Positions 20,720 through 33,140 are shown, numbered from the stretch's first letter. The stretch is 64,000 nucleotides of DNA from Larix kaempferi (GCA_027924585.1 BSBM01001937.1:548501-612500); one strand, 5' to 3'. The notes: a model not told the origin generated them from the sequence alone. Translations and numbers: made by a program.

Positions 20720-23501
20720 TCACACTCTACATTGAGTGATCTTCTGCATATCTATCTATGCCATCTCTCTTCAGACGGGTCTATTGATATGAGCCTCAAC
20801 ATCATTCGAACTCTGTGGTGAGTTCCTTCTTGCATCCATCTAAGAGAAGAATGTCATCTGTATATAGACACCATCTTCAACCTTGTAGCAAAGGTTGAAA
20901 TCCGCATCACCCATGATGATCATTAATCTCATCAAATGACAATCGATCCTGGGTACCCGTACAGAGCTTTCTTCAATTACATAATTAAGAGAATGGTCTT
21001 ATCTAGCCACTTGGAGCAAACATCTCGTCATGATCCTCTTCCTCTTTCTAAGAGAATCTTCTAGACACGAGCCTTCTATAGTATGTTTGATTTGTAAGTC
21101 TTCTTGTTGAACATCCATCACTCGTTCTTTGGAACATGTGTTCATCATCATTATTTTGTAGATCATAGCACATGATCTTTTCTACAAATCAAAGTTAATC
21201 ACATGATTAGTAATACTTCATAATCATCAAATTATGTTGACATGATAACCTATTATGCATACAAATATGATTCACATAGTTATGCAACTATCTTGACCAA
21301 TACTTTGGCACACCACTTTTCTATATCCTGTATGCATACATCGGTTATCTAGATGCCTTCCATCTCTACCAGAACATACTATCAAGAGCGTGTTAGCAAA
21401 TAGGTTTCATTCTAGACAAGAAACAATGGAATGTTTGTCCAACTTACCCATCATATGCATATTAGTAGCATACTGTTCAATGCTATATGAATGCTTACAC
21501 TATGCATGATATATTCTAGGAATACAAATATGCATACAACTATTACAAGCAATATCATTAACTATTCAGAGATTCAAATAACAACTCAAATACTTATCTT
21601 TTATGGTTTCCTCCCGCTTGATCTCTATATGTCTTTGAAATTCTTACCATCCTGGACCATTATGCATGCTCAAGTGTGCACTAGTGTCATCCTCATGATC
21701 TCATACATAATCATACATTCATTAGTATAGTCTCAATACTATCAAAACATTATGATTCTAAATAATATTAAGTATGTATGGTCATGATCATTTCATACAT
21801 AGGTATACTTACCTAAGATCCTAACAAAGTAGGATTCTAACTTGATATAGGAAAACATACCCGGATTATCAAGCTTGGTTATGTCTTAACATACCCGGAT
21901 TATCAAGCTTGGTTATGTCTTAACATACCCAAACAATATCTTCCTTGTTCTCTTCAATGATTTAGAGACCTTGTGCTAGAACCTGCATATCTCATAGGTT
22001 AAGCATAGTAGAACAAATTCATACATACCTCGTAAGTAGAGATTCTATGTGATCAAATATTATGGATGAGTCTTGTCTTCATGTCATCATGGTCATAAAA
22101 CTTGATTTGTCTTTCTTGATGTACCTGTATCTTGTTAGCAGACAACATCATCCTCATACAAAACCACAGGTGCATTAGTACAATCATAAGTGTCATAAAC
22201 CTAATCAATGAATGTCTTCTATCACTCACATGCATTCATTATCAAACAATCATAATTGTACTAACCTCAATAATATGAAGACAAACATATTATGAACTTA
22301 ATCAAGAATCAGATTTCAAAACATACTTGTGTCTTCTCAAGTCATACTTGTCGAGTAGTCTTCTCTATAAGGGTGAAACCCTAACCATCCAAGGTAGATA
22401 ATTTGTAAACATATTATGTATGTTCATGGTGCTAGGATGATAGTATGAAGACAAACATATTATGAACTTAATCAAGAATCAGATTTCAAAACATACTTGT
22501 GTCTTCTCAAGTCATACCTGTCGAGTAGTCTTCTCTATAAGGGTGAAACCCTAACCATCCAAGGTAGATAACTTGTAAACATCTTATGTATGTTCATGGT
22601 GCTAGGATGGTAGGATATCAGTGCCATTTAAACCTTCTTCATCACTGCCCTATGAGTCTCCCAACTTTGCTAGGGTTTCTTCTTACTTGGAAACCCTAAT
22701 TTTCAATCTCCTTCCTCCCACAATATTTTGATGGAGGATTAATATCTATGACAAATGGATTCCAAATCCATTATCAAAGCTTCCAATGTTGTATAAAGTG
22801 TCTCCAACATTGTATCAGGTCCTTTCAGACCTAAACACTGAAAACCCTAAGTGAGACCTTCTTCCTCCTCATCTTAGATTTCCTCCATTTAGCCATTTCA
22901 GATGTGACGTATTGTTTCTGGTGTATCTCTTAAATTGAAGAATTGCAGGGTTTGAAAATTTCTCTTGTGGTATCCTGACCTGTCATATTTTAAACCCCAT
23001 AGGTTTGACCTCAAATGGATTTTTTGACAGATATTTATGCCAAATATCGCAACGTGACCTATTTATGGGATGAAACAGTATAGCGAGCTTGTACGGAGTG
23101 CCACGTGTCACTGTTTCAACTTCGGCCTTTGAAAAGAGGACCTGTGAAACTATAGTTCGTGCCCTACCTATCAATTTTTATGAAATTTCATTTGGATCTT
23201 CCTAGCCAGAGATATGACCCTTTTTCCTAGGTCACTTGTTTATGAATGAGTTCTGGGAGAGGCAGAAACCCTAACTTGTATGGATCATAAATCACAGAGT
23301 GCAATGAATCTAAGGCCGTCCTTTGGACACAAGGTATAGGGGGATGTTATATATGACCTATAGAAGTTTTAGATCCCGAACCTTCACCAAAATGGATTTA
23401 TAGCGAAAATGCCACGATGACTGGTTTTAGCTATACAAAACCCTAATTTTCAAAATTGTTGCAAGTGTCGTAAGTGCCATACATTGCTTTCCTTTAGGCT
23501 A
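20720..23501 (-). other. Largely non-coding interior shared with the element at 57,317
   Basis: There is no intact gag, protease or integrase between the primer site and the RT fragment. Long stretches match, in the same relative orientation, the interior at about 58,020-60,800 of the other derivative. One example is the stretch around TCATTGATTAGG and ACTTATGATTGTACTAATGCA; another is CCTATGAGATAT followed by GCAGGTT. Two local direct duplications are present: 37 bp at 21,850-21,930 and 170 bp at 22,274-22,613. The leader part (22,600-23,500) contains several AAACCCTAA motifs. Confidence 0.8.
22274..22613. repeat. 170-bp direct tandem duplication
   Basis: Two adjacent copies begin at about 22,274 and 22,444 (ATGAAGACAAACATATTATG) and run to GTGCTAGGATG. 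They differ at a handful of bases, so the duplication is younger than the element. Confidence 0.9.
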
Positions 23502-23513
23502 GCTCTGATACCA
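23502..23513 (-). other. Primer binding site of the outer copia
   Basis: The plus strand reads GCTCTGATACCA directly before the LTR, complementary to initiator tRNA-Met. Confidence 0.92.
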
Positions 23514-24108
23514 TGTTAAGATTCAATATGATAAGATAGAAAATATCAGTATTACATTCCATTTCAAAACAATAGAATATACAGGATCACTGAAAGAACA
23601 ACTAGCACAACATAAACACAAGAGATACAGATTTATCTTGGGAAACCCTCATGGGGTAGAAAACCCAGCAAAGCTTCCTCAGTATAGATGACCAGAAAAT
23701 ACAAAGATGTAAAACCTAAACATGAGTTCCTTCTCCTCCATAGAATATCTCTCTCTCACTTATGCGCCAATCATAAGTGAGTGAATGTGTGTTAAATGAG
23801 GAACACACCTCCTCTATTTATACACAACTCCGACTTGACTTTTACACTAACTAGGTCGGCCCCAACTTAACCACTTAACATAAAGTTGACTGGGCCGACC
23901 CCACTAGGGTGGTCTAATAACCCTTTAACCCACATGACTCATACAAGGCCGACCACCAGTAGGGAAGTCTAATAACCCAAGTTACCACATTCTCCACGGA
24001 GGAATAAAACATCTCCGAATACACAATAGGGTCTCCACGGAGGAATGAAACATCTCCGAAATAATAAGGTACAAATATAGTATTCTTATAAGTTACAATA
24101 TCTCAACA
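23514..24108 (-). repeat. 5' LTR of the outer copia
   Basis: It is 595 bp, TGTTAAGATTC to TCTCAACA on plus. A TATA-like TATAAATA lies on the minus strand at 23,815-23,822. It contains GGTGGTCTAATAACCC and its variants, the reverse complement of the motif repeated in the LTRs at 48,378 and 57,317. Confidence 0.92.
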
Positions 24109-26937
24109 CAAGTCCGCTCATCGGTTTGGGTTCCGTGGCCCTGGAGCAAATCCCCAAAGTGTCCCTGAATGGCCCTGGGGTTCCTGACGATAATTCCCGT
24201 AGCAGCCAAACCGTGGCTCCATTTGCGAATTCGTCGATTCTGGTGGGTCCAGGACGCCAGGTTTCAACTAGGGGACCCCTACAGCATGCCTCAAAGACCC
24301 AGAAGCGGTGCCAATGGGCCATCTCCGGAGCTAGGGTTTTTCTCAGTGGGGACCATTCCAAATTTGCTCAAGGGGGGCATTTCTCATCTGGAGGCCCCCG
24401 GGTGTGCGTGGCCACCATGGACAAGTCGACGATGGCCATGTGGACCTGTGGGAAGTGACAGAATCCAAGTCCGCTTTCCGGTTTGGGTTCCATGGCCCTG
24501 GAGCAAATCCTCGAAGTGTCCCTGAATGGCCCCGGGGTGCCCAAGTAGAATGCCCATAGCAGCCAAACGCTGGCTCCATTCATGAATGTGTCGATTCCGA
24601 TGGGTCTGAGATGCCGGGTTTCAGCTAGGGACCCCCCCACAGCATGCCTTGAAGACCCAGAAGCGATGCCAATAGGCCATCTCCGGAGCTAGGGTTTTGC
24701 TCAGTGAGGGCCATTCCAAATTTGCTCAAGGGGACCATTTCTCGTCCAGAGGCCCCCGGGCGTGTGTGGCCACCATAAACAGGTCCATGATGGCCACATG
24801 GACCTATGGGAGGTGACAAAATCCAAGTCCGCTCGTCGGTTTGGGTTTTGTGGCCCTAGAGCAAATCCCCAAAGTGTCCCTGAATGGCCCCGGGGTGCCC
24901 GACTAGAATGCCTGTAGCAGCCAAAACATGGCTCTGTTCATGAATCTGTCGATTCCAGTGGGTACGAGGCACCAAGTTTCAGCTAGGGGACCCCCCACAA
25001 CGTGCCTCGAGGACCCCCAAGCGGTGCCATTGGGCCATCTCCAGAGCTAGGGTTTTGTTGAGTGAGGGACATTCCAAATTCGCTCAAGGGGGCCATTTCT
25101 CGTCTGGAAAGCCCTGGGCGTGCATGGCCACCATGGATAGGTCCAAAATGTCTAGGTGGAACTGTGGGAGCCGACGGAATCCAAGTCTTCTTGCCAGTTT
25201 GGGTTCCATGGCCCCGGAGCAAATCCCCAAAGTGTCCTTGAATGGCCCTGGGGTTCCATCCTAGAATGCCCGTAGCATCCAAACCGTGGTTCCGTTTGTG
25301 AATCCATCGATTCCAGTGGGTCTAGGACATCAGGTTTCAGCTAGGGGACCCCCCACAGTGTGCCTCAAAGACCCCCAAGCGGTGCCAATGGGCCATCTCT
25401 GGAGCTAGGGTTTTTCTTAGTGAGGGCCATTCCAAATTTGCTCAAGGGGGCCATTTCTCGTGCAGAGGCCCCCGGGCATGCGTGGCCACCATGAACAGGT
25501 CCACAATGGCCACATGGACCTGTGGGAGTTGATGGAATACAATTCCGCTCACCAATTTGGGTTTCATGGCCCCAGAGAAAATCCCCAAAGTGTCCATGAA
25601 TGGCCCCGGGGTGCCCGACTAGAATGCCCATAGAAGCCAAACCGTGGCTCTATTCGTGAATCCATCAATTCCAGTGGGTTCGGGATGCCGGGTTTCAGCT
25701 AGGGGACCCCCACAGCGTTCCTCGAAGACCCCCAAGTGGTGCCAATGGGCCATCTCCAGAGCTAGGGCTTTGCTTAGGAAGGGCCATTCCAAATTCGCTC
25801 AAGCAGGCCATTTCTCTTCTGGAGGCCCTCGGGCATGTGCGGCCACTATGGACATGTCCAAAATGACCACATGGACCTATGGGAGCCGACAAAATCCAAG
25901 CCCGCTCGCCGGTTTGGGTTCCGTGGCCCCAGAGCAAATCCCCAAAGTGTCCATGAATGGCCCCAAGGTGCCCGACTAGAATGCCTGTAGTAGCCAAACA
26001 GTGGCTCTGTTCATGAATCCATGGATTCCAGTGGGTCCAGGGTGCCGGGTTTCAGCTAGGGGACTGTCCACAGCGTGCCTCCAAGACCCCCAAGCGGTTC
26101 CAATGGGTCATCTCCGGAGCTAGGGTTTTGCTCAGTGAGGGCAATTCCAAATTCGCTTAAGGGGGGATTTCTCGTCCAGAGGCCCCTGAGCATGCGTGGC
26201 CACCGTGGACAGGTCTACAATGGCCATGTGGACCCGTGGGAGTTGAAGGAATCCAAGTCTGCTAGCCGATTTGGGTTCCGTGGCCATGAAGCAAATCCCT
26301 AAAGTGTCCCTGAATGGCCCTAGGGTGCTCGACTAGAATGCCCGTACTAGCCAAAATGTGGCTTCGTTTGTGAATCCGTTGATTCCGGTTGGTCCGGGAT
26401 GTTGGGTTTCAGCTAGGGTACCCTACACAATGTGCTTCGAAGAACCCCAAGCGGTGCCAATGGGCCATCTCCGGAGCTAGGGTTTTGCTTAGTGAGGGCC
26501 ATTCCAAATTCCCTCAAGGGGGACATTTCTCGTCCAGAGGCCCCCAGGCATGCGTGGACACCGTGGAAAGGTCCACAATGGCCATGTGGACCTGTGGGAG
26601 CTGATGGGATCCAAGTCTGCTCATTGGTTTGGGTTCCGTGGCCCCGGAGCAAATCCCAAAAGTGTCCCTGAATGGCCCCAGGGTGCCTGACTAGAATGCC
26701 CGTAGCAGCCAAATCATGGATCCGTTCATGAATTTGTCAATTCCGGTGGGTCCGGGACGTCGGGTTTCAGCTAGGGGACCCCCCATAGCATGCCTCGAAG
26801 ACCCCCAAGCGGTGCCAATGGGCCATCTCCGGAGCTAGGGTTTTTCTCAGTGATGGCCATTCCAAATTCACTCAAGGGGCCATTTATTGTCTAGAGCCCC
26901 CCATGAGTGCGTGGCCACCGTCAACAGGTCCACATGG
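24109..26937 (+). repeat. Satellite A array, about 8 units of 359 bp
   Basis: Successive units begin around CCAAGTCCGCTC at about 24,106, 24,465, 24,825, 25,182, 25,540, 25,896, 26,253 and 26,610, so the period is 357-360 bp. Units differ by scattered substitutions, mostly C/T and G/A. Long open frames in several phases are shadows of the repeat. The array is GC-rich compared with the neighbouring retrotransposons. Confidence 0.95.
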
Positions 26938-27604
26938 CTGGAATGCTTTGGGGAGTCCCCTAACTAAAAATTGGTAACCCAAACCCACCAGAATCGACTG
27001 ATTCGTGAACGGAGCCACGGTTTGGCTACTACGAGCATTCTAGTCGGACACCCCAGGGCCATTCAGGGACACTTTGGGGATTTTCTCTCGGGCCATGGGA
27101 CCCAAACCAGCGAGCAAAATTGGATTCCGTTGCCTCCCACAGGTCCACGTGGCCATTGTGGACTTGTCCACGGTGGCCACGCACACCCGGGGGCCTCCAT
27201 ATGAGAAATGGCCCCCTTGAGCGAATTTGGAATGGCCATCATTGAGAAAAACCCTAGCTCTGGAGACAACCCATTGGAACTGCTTCTGGGTCTTTGAGGC
27301 ACACTGTGGGGGGCCCCCTAGCTAAAACCCAATGTCTCGGACCCACCGGAATTGACGGATTCGTGAATGGAGCCAAGGTTTGGCTGCTACGGGCATTCTA
27401 GTCAGGCACCCCGGGACCATTCAGGCACACTTTGGGGATTTTCTTCGGGGCCATGGAACCCAAATCGGTGAGAACTGACTTGGATTCTGTCGGCTCCCAC
27501 TGGTCCACATGGCCATTATGGACTTGTACACGGTGGCCACGCACGCTCGGGGGCCTCTGGACGAGAAATGCCCCCCTTGAGCAAATTTGGATGGCCTTCA
27601 CATT
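26938..27604 (-). repeat. Satellite A, inverted part (about 1.9 units)
   Basis: From about 26,938 the same unit appears in reverse complement, with a 359-bp period (GAGCCACGGTTTGGCTACTA at 27,011 and its relative at 27,370). The orientation switch falls mid-unit after GGTCCACATGG. Confidence 0.92.
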
Positions 27605-28718
27605 AGGGTCAAATTTGCAAAATCATCAACTGGGCAGGTATGGCTAGCGTTCCCAGCTGAAACCTTCCTAGACACACTTGCAGGACTCCCCAGAACCTAG
27701 TTTTGTTGCACGGTTGGAATTATATGCCCACGGTAGGTATCCAGCAGGTGTCCGTGAAGGCCTTTTGGATGTGAGACAGAATGAGCCATAGAATGACGAT
27801 TGTGGATCGGATCGACAAATTGTCGACTCCATTGGATTCAGAATGTTGGGATAGTGCTAGGGGTGCCCCTCTCCTCTAGTCCCGTGGCCTAGGTGTCATA
27901 TTGTACATCCATGTTGGAAACTAGGGTTTTGCTTAGTACGGGAGTGTGCAATTTTTGCACATTGGGGTCAAATTTGCAAAATCGTCGACCGGGCAGGTAT
28001 GGCTAGTGTTCCTAGCTCGAACCTTCCTAGACACACTTGCAGGACTCCCCGAAACCTAGTTTTGTTGAATGGTTGGAATTCTATGCCACCGGTAGGTATC
28101 TAGTAGGTGTCCTTGAAGGCCTTTTGGATGCGAGACAGAATGAGCCATAGAATGACGACTATGGGTCGAATCGACAAACCATCAACTCCATTGGATTCAG
28201 GACGTCGGGATAGTGTTAGGGGTGCCCCTCTCCTCTAGTCCTGTGGCCCAGGTGTAATCTTGTACGTCCATGTTGGAAACTAGGGTTTTTCTCAGTACGG
28301 GATTGTGCAATTTTTGCACATTGGGGTCAAATTTGCAAAACTGTCGATCGGGCAGGTATGGCTAGCGTTCCCAACTCGAACCTTCTTAGACACACTTGCA
28401 GGATTCCCCGGAACCCGGTTTTGTTGCACGGTTGGAATTCTATGCCCCCAGTAGGTATCCAGTAGGTGTCCCTGAAGGCCTTTTGTATGTGAGATGGAAC
28501 GATCCATAGAATGACGATCGTGGCTTGGATCGAAAAACTGTCGAATCCGTTGGATTCAGGATGTTGGGATAGTGCTAGGTGTGCTCCTCTCCTCTGGTCC
28601 CATGGCCCAGGTGTCATCTTGTACGTCCATTTTGGAAACTAGGGTTTTGCTCAATACGGGAGTGTGCAATTTTTGCACATTGGGGTCAAATTTTTGCAAA
28701 ATCGTCGACCGAGCACGT
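27605..28718 (+). repeat. Satellite B array, 3.1 units of 359 bp
   Basis: Units begin with GGGTCAAATTTGCAAAAT at about 27,605, 27,964, 28,323 and 28,682. Shared landmarks with satellite A (CTAGGGTTTTGCTCAGT, GTCCCTGAATGGCC against GTCCCTGAAGGCC, GTCGATTCC against GTCGACTCC in the same order) show that B is a diverged relative of A with the same period and, here, plus orientation. Confidence 0.92.
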
Positions 28719-30432
28719 ATGATGATGACGATGGTGATGATGATGAAGATGTTGATGATGATGGTGATGGTGATGGTGATGGTGATGGTGATGATGATGA
28801 TGAAGAAGATGATGAGGAACCTAGAGATGACAATGATGATGAAGATGGTGATGATGATGATGAAGATGGTGATGATGATGAAGATGTTGATGATGATGGT
28901 GATGGTGATGGTGATGGTGATGGTGATGATGAAGAAGATGTGATGATGGAGATGTTGATGAGGAATCTAGAGATGACAATAATGATGAAGATGTTCATGA
29001 TGATGATGATGGTGATGATGATGAAGACGTTGATGGTGATGGTGATGGTGATGGTGATGGTGATGGTGATGAAGATGATGATGATGAAGAAGATGATGAT
29101 GATGGAGATGTTGATGAGGAACCTAGAGATGACAATGATGATGAAGATGTTGATGATGATGATGATGGTGATGATGATGAAGACATTGATGATGATGGTG
29201 AAGGTGATGGTGATGGTGATGATGAAGAAGATGGTTTAGTGCTCGGGTTTTGGTGAGGGTTAGGGATAGATTTATAGAAGGAAATTGAATTAGGGTTAGA
29301 GTTTGAGTTAACAATGATGATGAATATGGTGATGATGATGAAGACATTGATGATGATGGTGATGGTGATGAAGATGGTGATGAAGATGATGATGATGATG
29401 ACGAAGAAGATGTGATTATGGAGATGTTGATGAGGAACCTAGAGATGACAATGATTATGAAGATGTTAATTATGATGATGATGGTGATGATGATGAAGAC
29501 ACTGATGATGATGGTTATGGCGAGGGTGATGGTGATGGTGATGGTGGTGATGATGATGATGTTGATGTTGATGAGGAAGAAGATGATGATGATGGAGATG
29601 TTGATGATGATGGAGATGGTGATGGTGATGGTGATGGTGATGTTGATGATGATGGTGATGGTGTTGGTGATGAAGATGATGATGATGAAGATGATGATGA
29701 TGATGATGATGGAGATGTTGATGAGGATCCAAGAGATGCCAATGATGATGAAGATGGTGATGATCATGAAGATTTTGATGATGACGGTGATGGTGATGAA
29801 TATGATGATGATGATGATGAAGAAGATGTGATGATGGAGATGTTGATGAGGATCTTAGAGATGACAATTATGATCAATATGGTGATGATGATGAAGATGG
29901 TGATGATGATGAAGACGTTGATGATGATGGTGATGGTGATGGTGATGGTGATGGTGATGAAGATGATGATGATGAAGAAGATGATGATGATGGAGATGTT
30001 GATGAGGAGCCTAGAGATGAAAATGATGATGAAGATGGTGATGATGATGAAGATGGTGGCGATGATGAAGATGTTGATGATGATGGTGATGGTGATGGTG
30101 ATGGTGATGGTGATGATGATGATGAATAAGATGATGATGATGGAGATGTTGATGAGGATCCTAGATATGACAATGATGATGAAGATGGTGATGATGATGA
30201 AGACGTTGATGATGATGGTCATGGTGATGAAGATGATGATGATGATGATGACGAAGAAGATGATGACGATGGAGATGTTGATGAGGAGCCTAGAGATGAC
30301 AATGATAATGAAGATGGTGATGATGATGAAGACATTGATGAAGATGGTGATGATTATGAAGATAGTGATGATGATGAAGACGTTGATGATGATGGTGATG
30401 GTGATGATGATGTTGATGTTGATGATGACAAG
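28719..30432. repeat. GAT microsatellite block with higher-order structure (right arm)
   Basis: About 1.7 kb of GAT, GGT and GAA triplets is punctuated by a recurring segment GTTGATGAGGAnCCTAGAGA followed by TGACAATGATGA (near 28,815, 28,955, 29,110, 29,430, 29,720, 29,845, 30,005, 30,150 and 30,285). One CCCTAA-type linker lies at 29,230-29,310 and is the reverse complement of the linkers at 9,619 and 9,786. Apparent acidic (DDDGD), MMMKM or SSSPS proteins in all frames are artefacts of the triplet repeat. Confidence 0.93.
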
Positions 30433-31358
30433 TCCCTCTAAGTGGTTATCTATAGTTATCAAGCATCAATATCCAACCATAAATGAGCATGTTTTAAAAT
30501 AAATTGTTAGGATACATATCTAAGAGTCTAGAATATTTGTATGCATTTTTCCATCAAATTTGGTCAAGGAGATTCTAGTATCTAGTTAGAATATATTAGT
30601 GGAAACCCTAGGTTGATGACACAATGCTTGGATAAGGGAAAAAGCCCAAAATCTAGCTAGATTTGGGTGAGCATTGAGCATGGGGAACCAAATCTATGAA
30701 TATGTGGTTAAATATAATTTTGTTGGGTGAATCCAATAACCAACATAATCATCATAATATAAGAGTTTTTTGGGTTGGGGATATACCTCAAGGTACCCAA
30801 AGCATGAAAAATGTTTGGGTGGAAACAAAACCAAGAGAACAAAAAATGTTGAAGAGGACATGTGGGGTGGGAGGTCGGCCTCCAAAAACTCAAGCATTGA
30901 CATGAGTGAGGTAGGTCTAAAGAAACTTCTCTCATACCAAATGAGAGAAGTGGTAGGGATAATTTAGGTTAGATTAGTGTTTCTAGGGCTAGTTTAGGTT
31001 TCTAGGACTAGATTAGGTGTATAGTATTCTAGCTTAGTTTTCTAGTGTTAAATTAGTGTTTCTAGGGTTAGTTTAGCTTTCTAGGATTTCTAGGGATAGA
31101 TTAGGTTTGTAGGGTTATATTAGTGCTTCTAGGGATAGATTAGGTTTCTAAACATTAATGACAAAGGGTGAAATGATGACATGGTAGATGGATGTATCTC
31201 TATGTATGTATGCATGTATGTATGGAAAAGACATGTATGTATGTATGTATTAACAAGAAATGCATGTACCAACAAAATAACATAAAACTACACATACCTC
31301 GATGTAGAACATAACATTATTTGATGCAATTATTTCTCTTATGTAAAGTTGACTGGCC
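30433..31358. other. Non-coding sequence with a degenerate TCTAGGGTTAG-type repeat
   Basis: At about 30,965-31,150 imperfect units of the kind GATTAGTGTTTCTAGGGTTAGTTTAG repeat with variable spacing. ATGT tetranucleotide runs follow at 31,195-31,255. No gene is recognised. The segment lies just beyond the 3' end of the transposase-like gene and may contain its transposon end, but I cannot identify one. Confidence 0.6.
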
Positions 31359-32762
31359 TCATTCAATAAATCCATCTGGATCCTCTCTGTTGCTAATTGT
31401 CTCCATCAATCTCTCGTGCTCTGAATGAGGCAGGTAGTAACGTACCTTGGTTGATATCTTGCTTGACATTGTCTGAAGATGGATGTTTGTGCCAACGATC
31501 AAGTTTGTGAAGTGATACATCACTGAACCTGGTTTGTAATCCATGAATACATGCCCACTAGTCTTTCTTGACTTCCCATCTAGTGTAAGATATTCCCCGT
31601 TAACCACCATTGATCCAATAGGAAATTCAATGCCTTCATCGTTGATTAATGATGCGTAGAGGGTTTTCTTACCTTGGATGCACCATGCCAACCAATAATC
31701 CACACCCCATTCATTGCCTTTTGGGGAAACAACTGCGTATATGTGTCCTGGTTGTACAATATCTGAGATATGGTCGTAGTCTATCGAAATTGTTGGTTGA
31801 ACCTCCTCTAACTGGGTCGTTTCAACAACTGCACGTTGGTCTACTGCAAGTGACACACGATCCCATTCATCAACCCAGTCCATGCATTCGCATTCATCCC
31901 ATTTGCCACTGCTGCAAGGGCTGCAAAAGCATGCAATATTTCGCGTCCATATTTCAAATAAGGGGTTGTTTGAGCTTCGAACTGAATGAAATCCACATGT
32001 TCCTTGTATTGTGCCACAATTATAGGAATGCGATCGGTCTATGTCAACCAACCGCCAAAAAATTCTTACCACATGTCCTGCCACTGATGATGTTTGTTGA
32101 TCTCTTTCTCGGTGTGACATTGTTGCAGAGCACCATTGAACTATGGATTTTGCATCTAGGATATGAGGTTCCCTATCAAACCTCATCTCTTCCCTTCGTA
32201 GTGCGGTCTTGATGCATGCACCGGCCCCATCATGCTCGCCTTTTCCGTGGCCGGTCTCAAAATAGTTCCAAATATGCGGCACATTATAAGTCTTATGCAA
32301 AATACTCATCCATTGGAATACTTGGGAGTTTTTGAACTGGTTCGCACAACCATCTGACCATATACAATATTGATCCATCTGTATATCTCTCTCCTTCAAC
32401 TGATCATAGAAAATTTGAAAACAATGTTGCACATAATGCAGATCATGGGTTCTATCATCACTTATGTAAAAGTTTGTCTCCTTCAGTATTATCCTGTTGT
32501 CATTGCTTCTCTCTGGCCCATGCCTATACATAATATGTACCATGATGATGACTTGGTCTAAATGGTAGTATTGACTTTGGATTTCATTTTGTGGCTGAAG
32601 GGTGTAATTTTCTACAAAATCCACAATTTACACTATGGTTCCAACAGGAAATGTGTCCCTTCATTTTCTGTACTGCTCATATTGCCATCGCGCAACATGC
32701 ACATGTTGAACATACTACTTTGTTTTCTCATCGAACTCCGTCAAAATGTCACATACCGGTAC
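31359..32762 (-). pseudogene. Transposase-like gene of unrecognised family, last exon
   Basis: An open frame of about 420 codons runs from 32,624 to 31,359. Upstream to a probable splice acceptor (CAG before 32,762) the same frame holds plausible coding sequence (LTEFDEKTK, YVQHVHVARWQYEQYRK, RDTFPVGTIV) cut by TAG at 32,715, TGA at 32,661 and TAA at 32,628. Conserved-looking blocks are DFVENYTLQPQNEIQS, ISDDRTHDLHYV, CIWSDGCANQFKN, and ETGHGKGEHDGAGACIKTAL. The spaced acidic residues resemble a DDE-type RNase H fold, and I have a memory of similar uncharacterised transposon-like proteins in other eukaryotes, which I cannot verify. A second part (PGHIYAVVSPKGNEWGVDYWL onward) has no assignment. 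The three stops mean it is not functional as read. Confidence 0.6.
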
Positions 32763-32923
32763 CTGTTACCATGAAAACGAGGGAAATATTACAATGTGGC
32801 ATTTGGAAAAATGTATATGTCATAAATTGAACGTGTAATATGAGAAATATGCAATATTCATTTGTACCTATGACTTCACTAATGCAATCTTTTTACTTTC
32901 CCTGGAACTGTCTAATTGATAGG

Positions 32924-33140
32924 TTACGTACTTGAAGCTCTGCATCTCCACACCCATCTTGCCAAAACGTGGTCCTTGCTTTCATGGATGCAATGGTTCA
33001 AAAGAGAAAACCCACTGCACCTAGAACATGTCCCATATAGACGATTTTTCATAATATTTTTGTCCTTCGGGCCTTGGACACATGATGTTGTGGATAAAGT
33101 CTCTTGATGCATTCGGTGGTAGTATGGATCCATTACAGCC
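32924..33140 (-). pseudogene. Transposase-like gene, internal exon remnant
   Basis: The frame AVMDPYYHRMHQETL, KNRLYGTCSRCSGFSLLNHC starts directly after a TAG acceptor at 33,141-33,143 and carries a CX2C-like cysteine cluster. A matching donor (CATG before GTACGT) lies at 33,256, implying a 116-bp intron. It joins 33,245-33,747 upstream and 31,359-32,762 downstream. The junction to the last exon is not resolved. Confidence 0.5.

Larger units (their letters stand above)
10478..24108 (-). mobile_element. Ty1/copia-type element, non-autonomous, with two nested insertions
   Basis: The element lies on the minus strand. Its 5' LTR is 23,514-24,108 and its 3' LTR is 10,478-10,950 plus 15,198-15,323. 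The flanks are perfect 5-bp duplications, caagt at 10,473-10,477 and 24,109-24,113, within satellite A. The primer site is at 23,502-23,513 and a purine-rich tract (ctccccctta on plus) abuts the 3' LTR at 15,324. Only fragments of RT and RNase H remain. Most of the interior is non-coding, and tandem arrays fill the space between pol and the 3' LTR. Its LTRs share motifs with the copia elements at 48,378 and 57,317. Confidence 0.92.

Noticed and set aside
22983-23174. 63-codon frame with a similar frame at 58,301-58,492 (shared EAEVE-VTRG-PYK and PINRSRCD)
   Set aside because: Considered as a conserved small protein, but neither starts with ATG (TTG and GTG) and the residue identity (about 57 per cent by eye) is no better than expected from the nucleotide similarity of the shared leader. 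It is more likely shared non-coding sequence.
24086-27647. Many 60-120 codon open frames in the satellite
   Set aside because: The same frames recur once per 359-bp unit in several phases on both strands, as expected from a GC-rich tandem repeat with few stops.
28719-30432. Long open frames encoding Asp-rich, Met-rich or Ser/Pro-rich proteins
   Set aside because: Every frame of a GAT triplet repeat stays open; the frames overlap on both strands and have no other composition.
31649-32212. 187-codon plus-strand frame opposite the transposase-like exon
   Set aside because: It lies antisense to a better-supported coding frame and has no recognisable motif.
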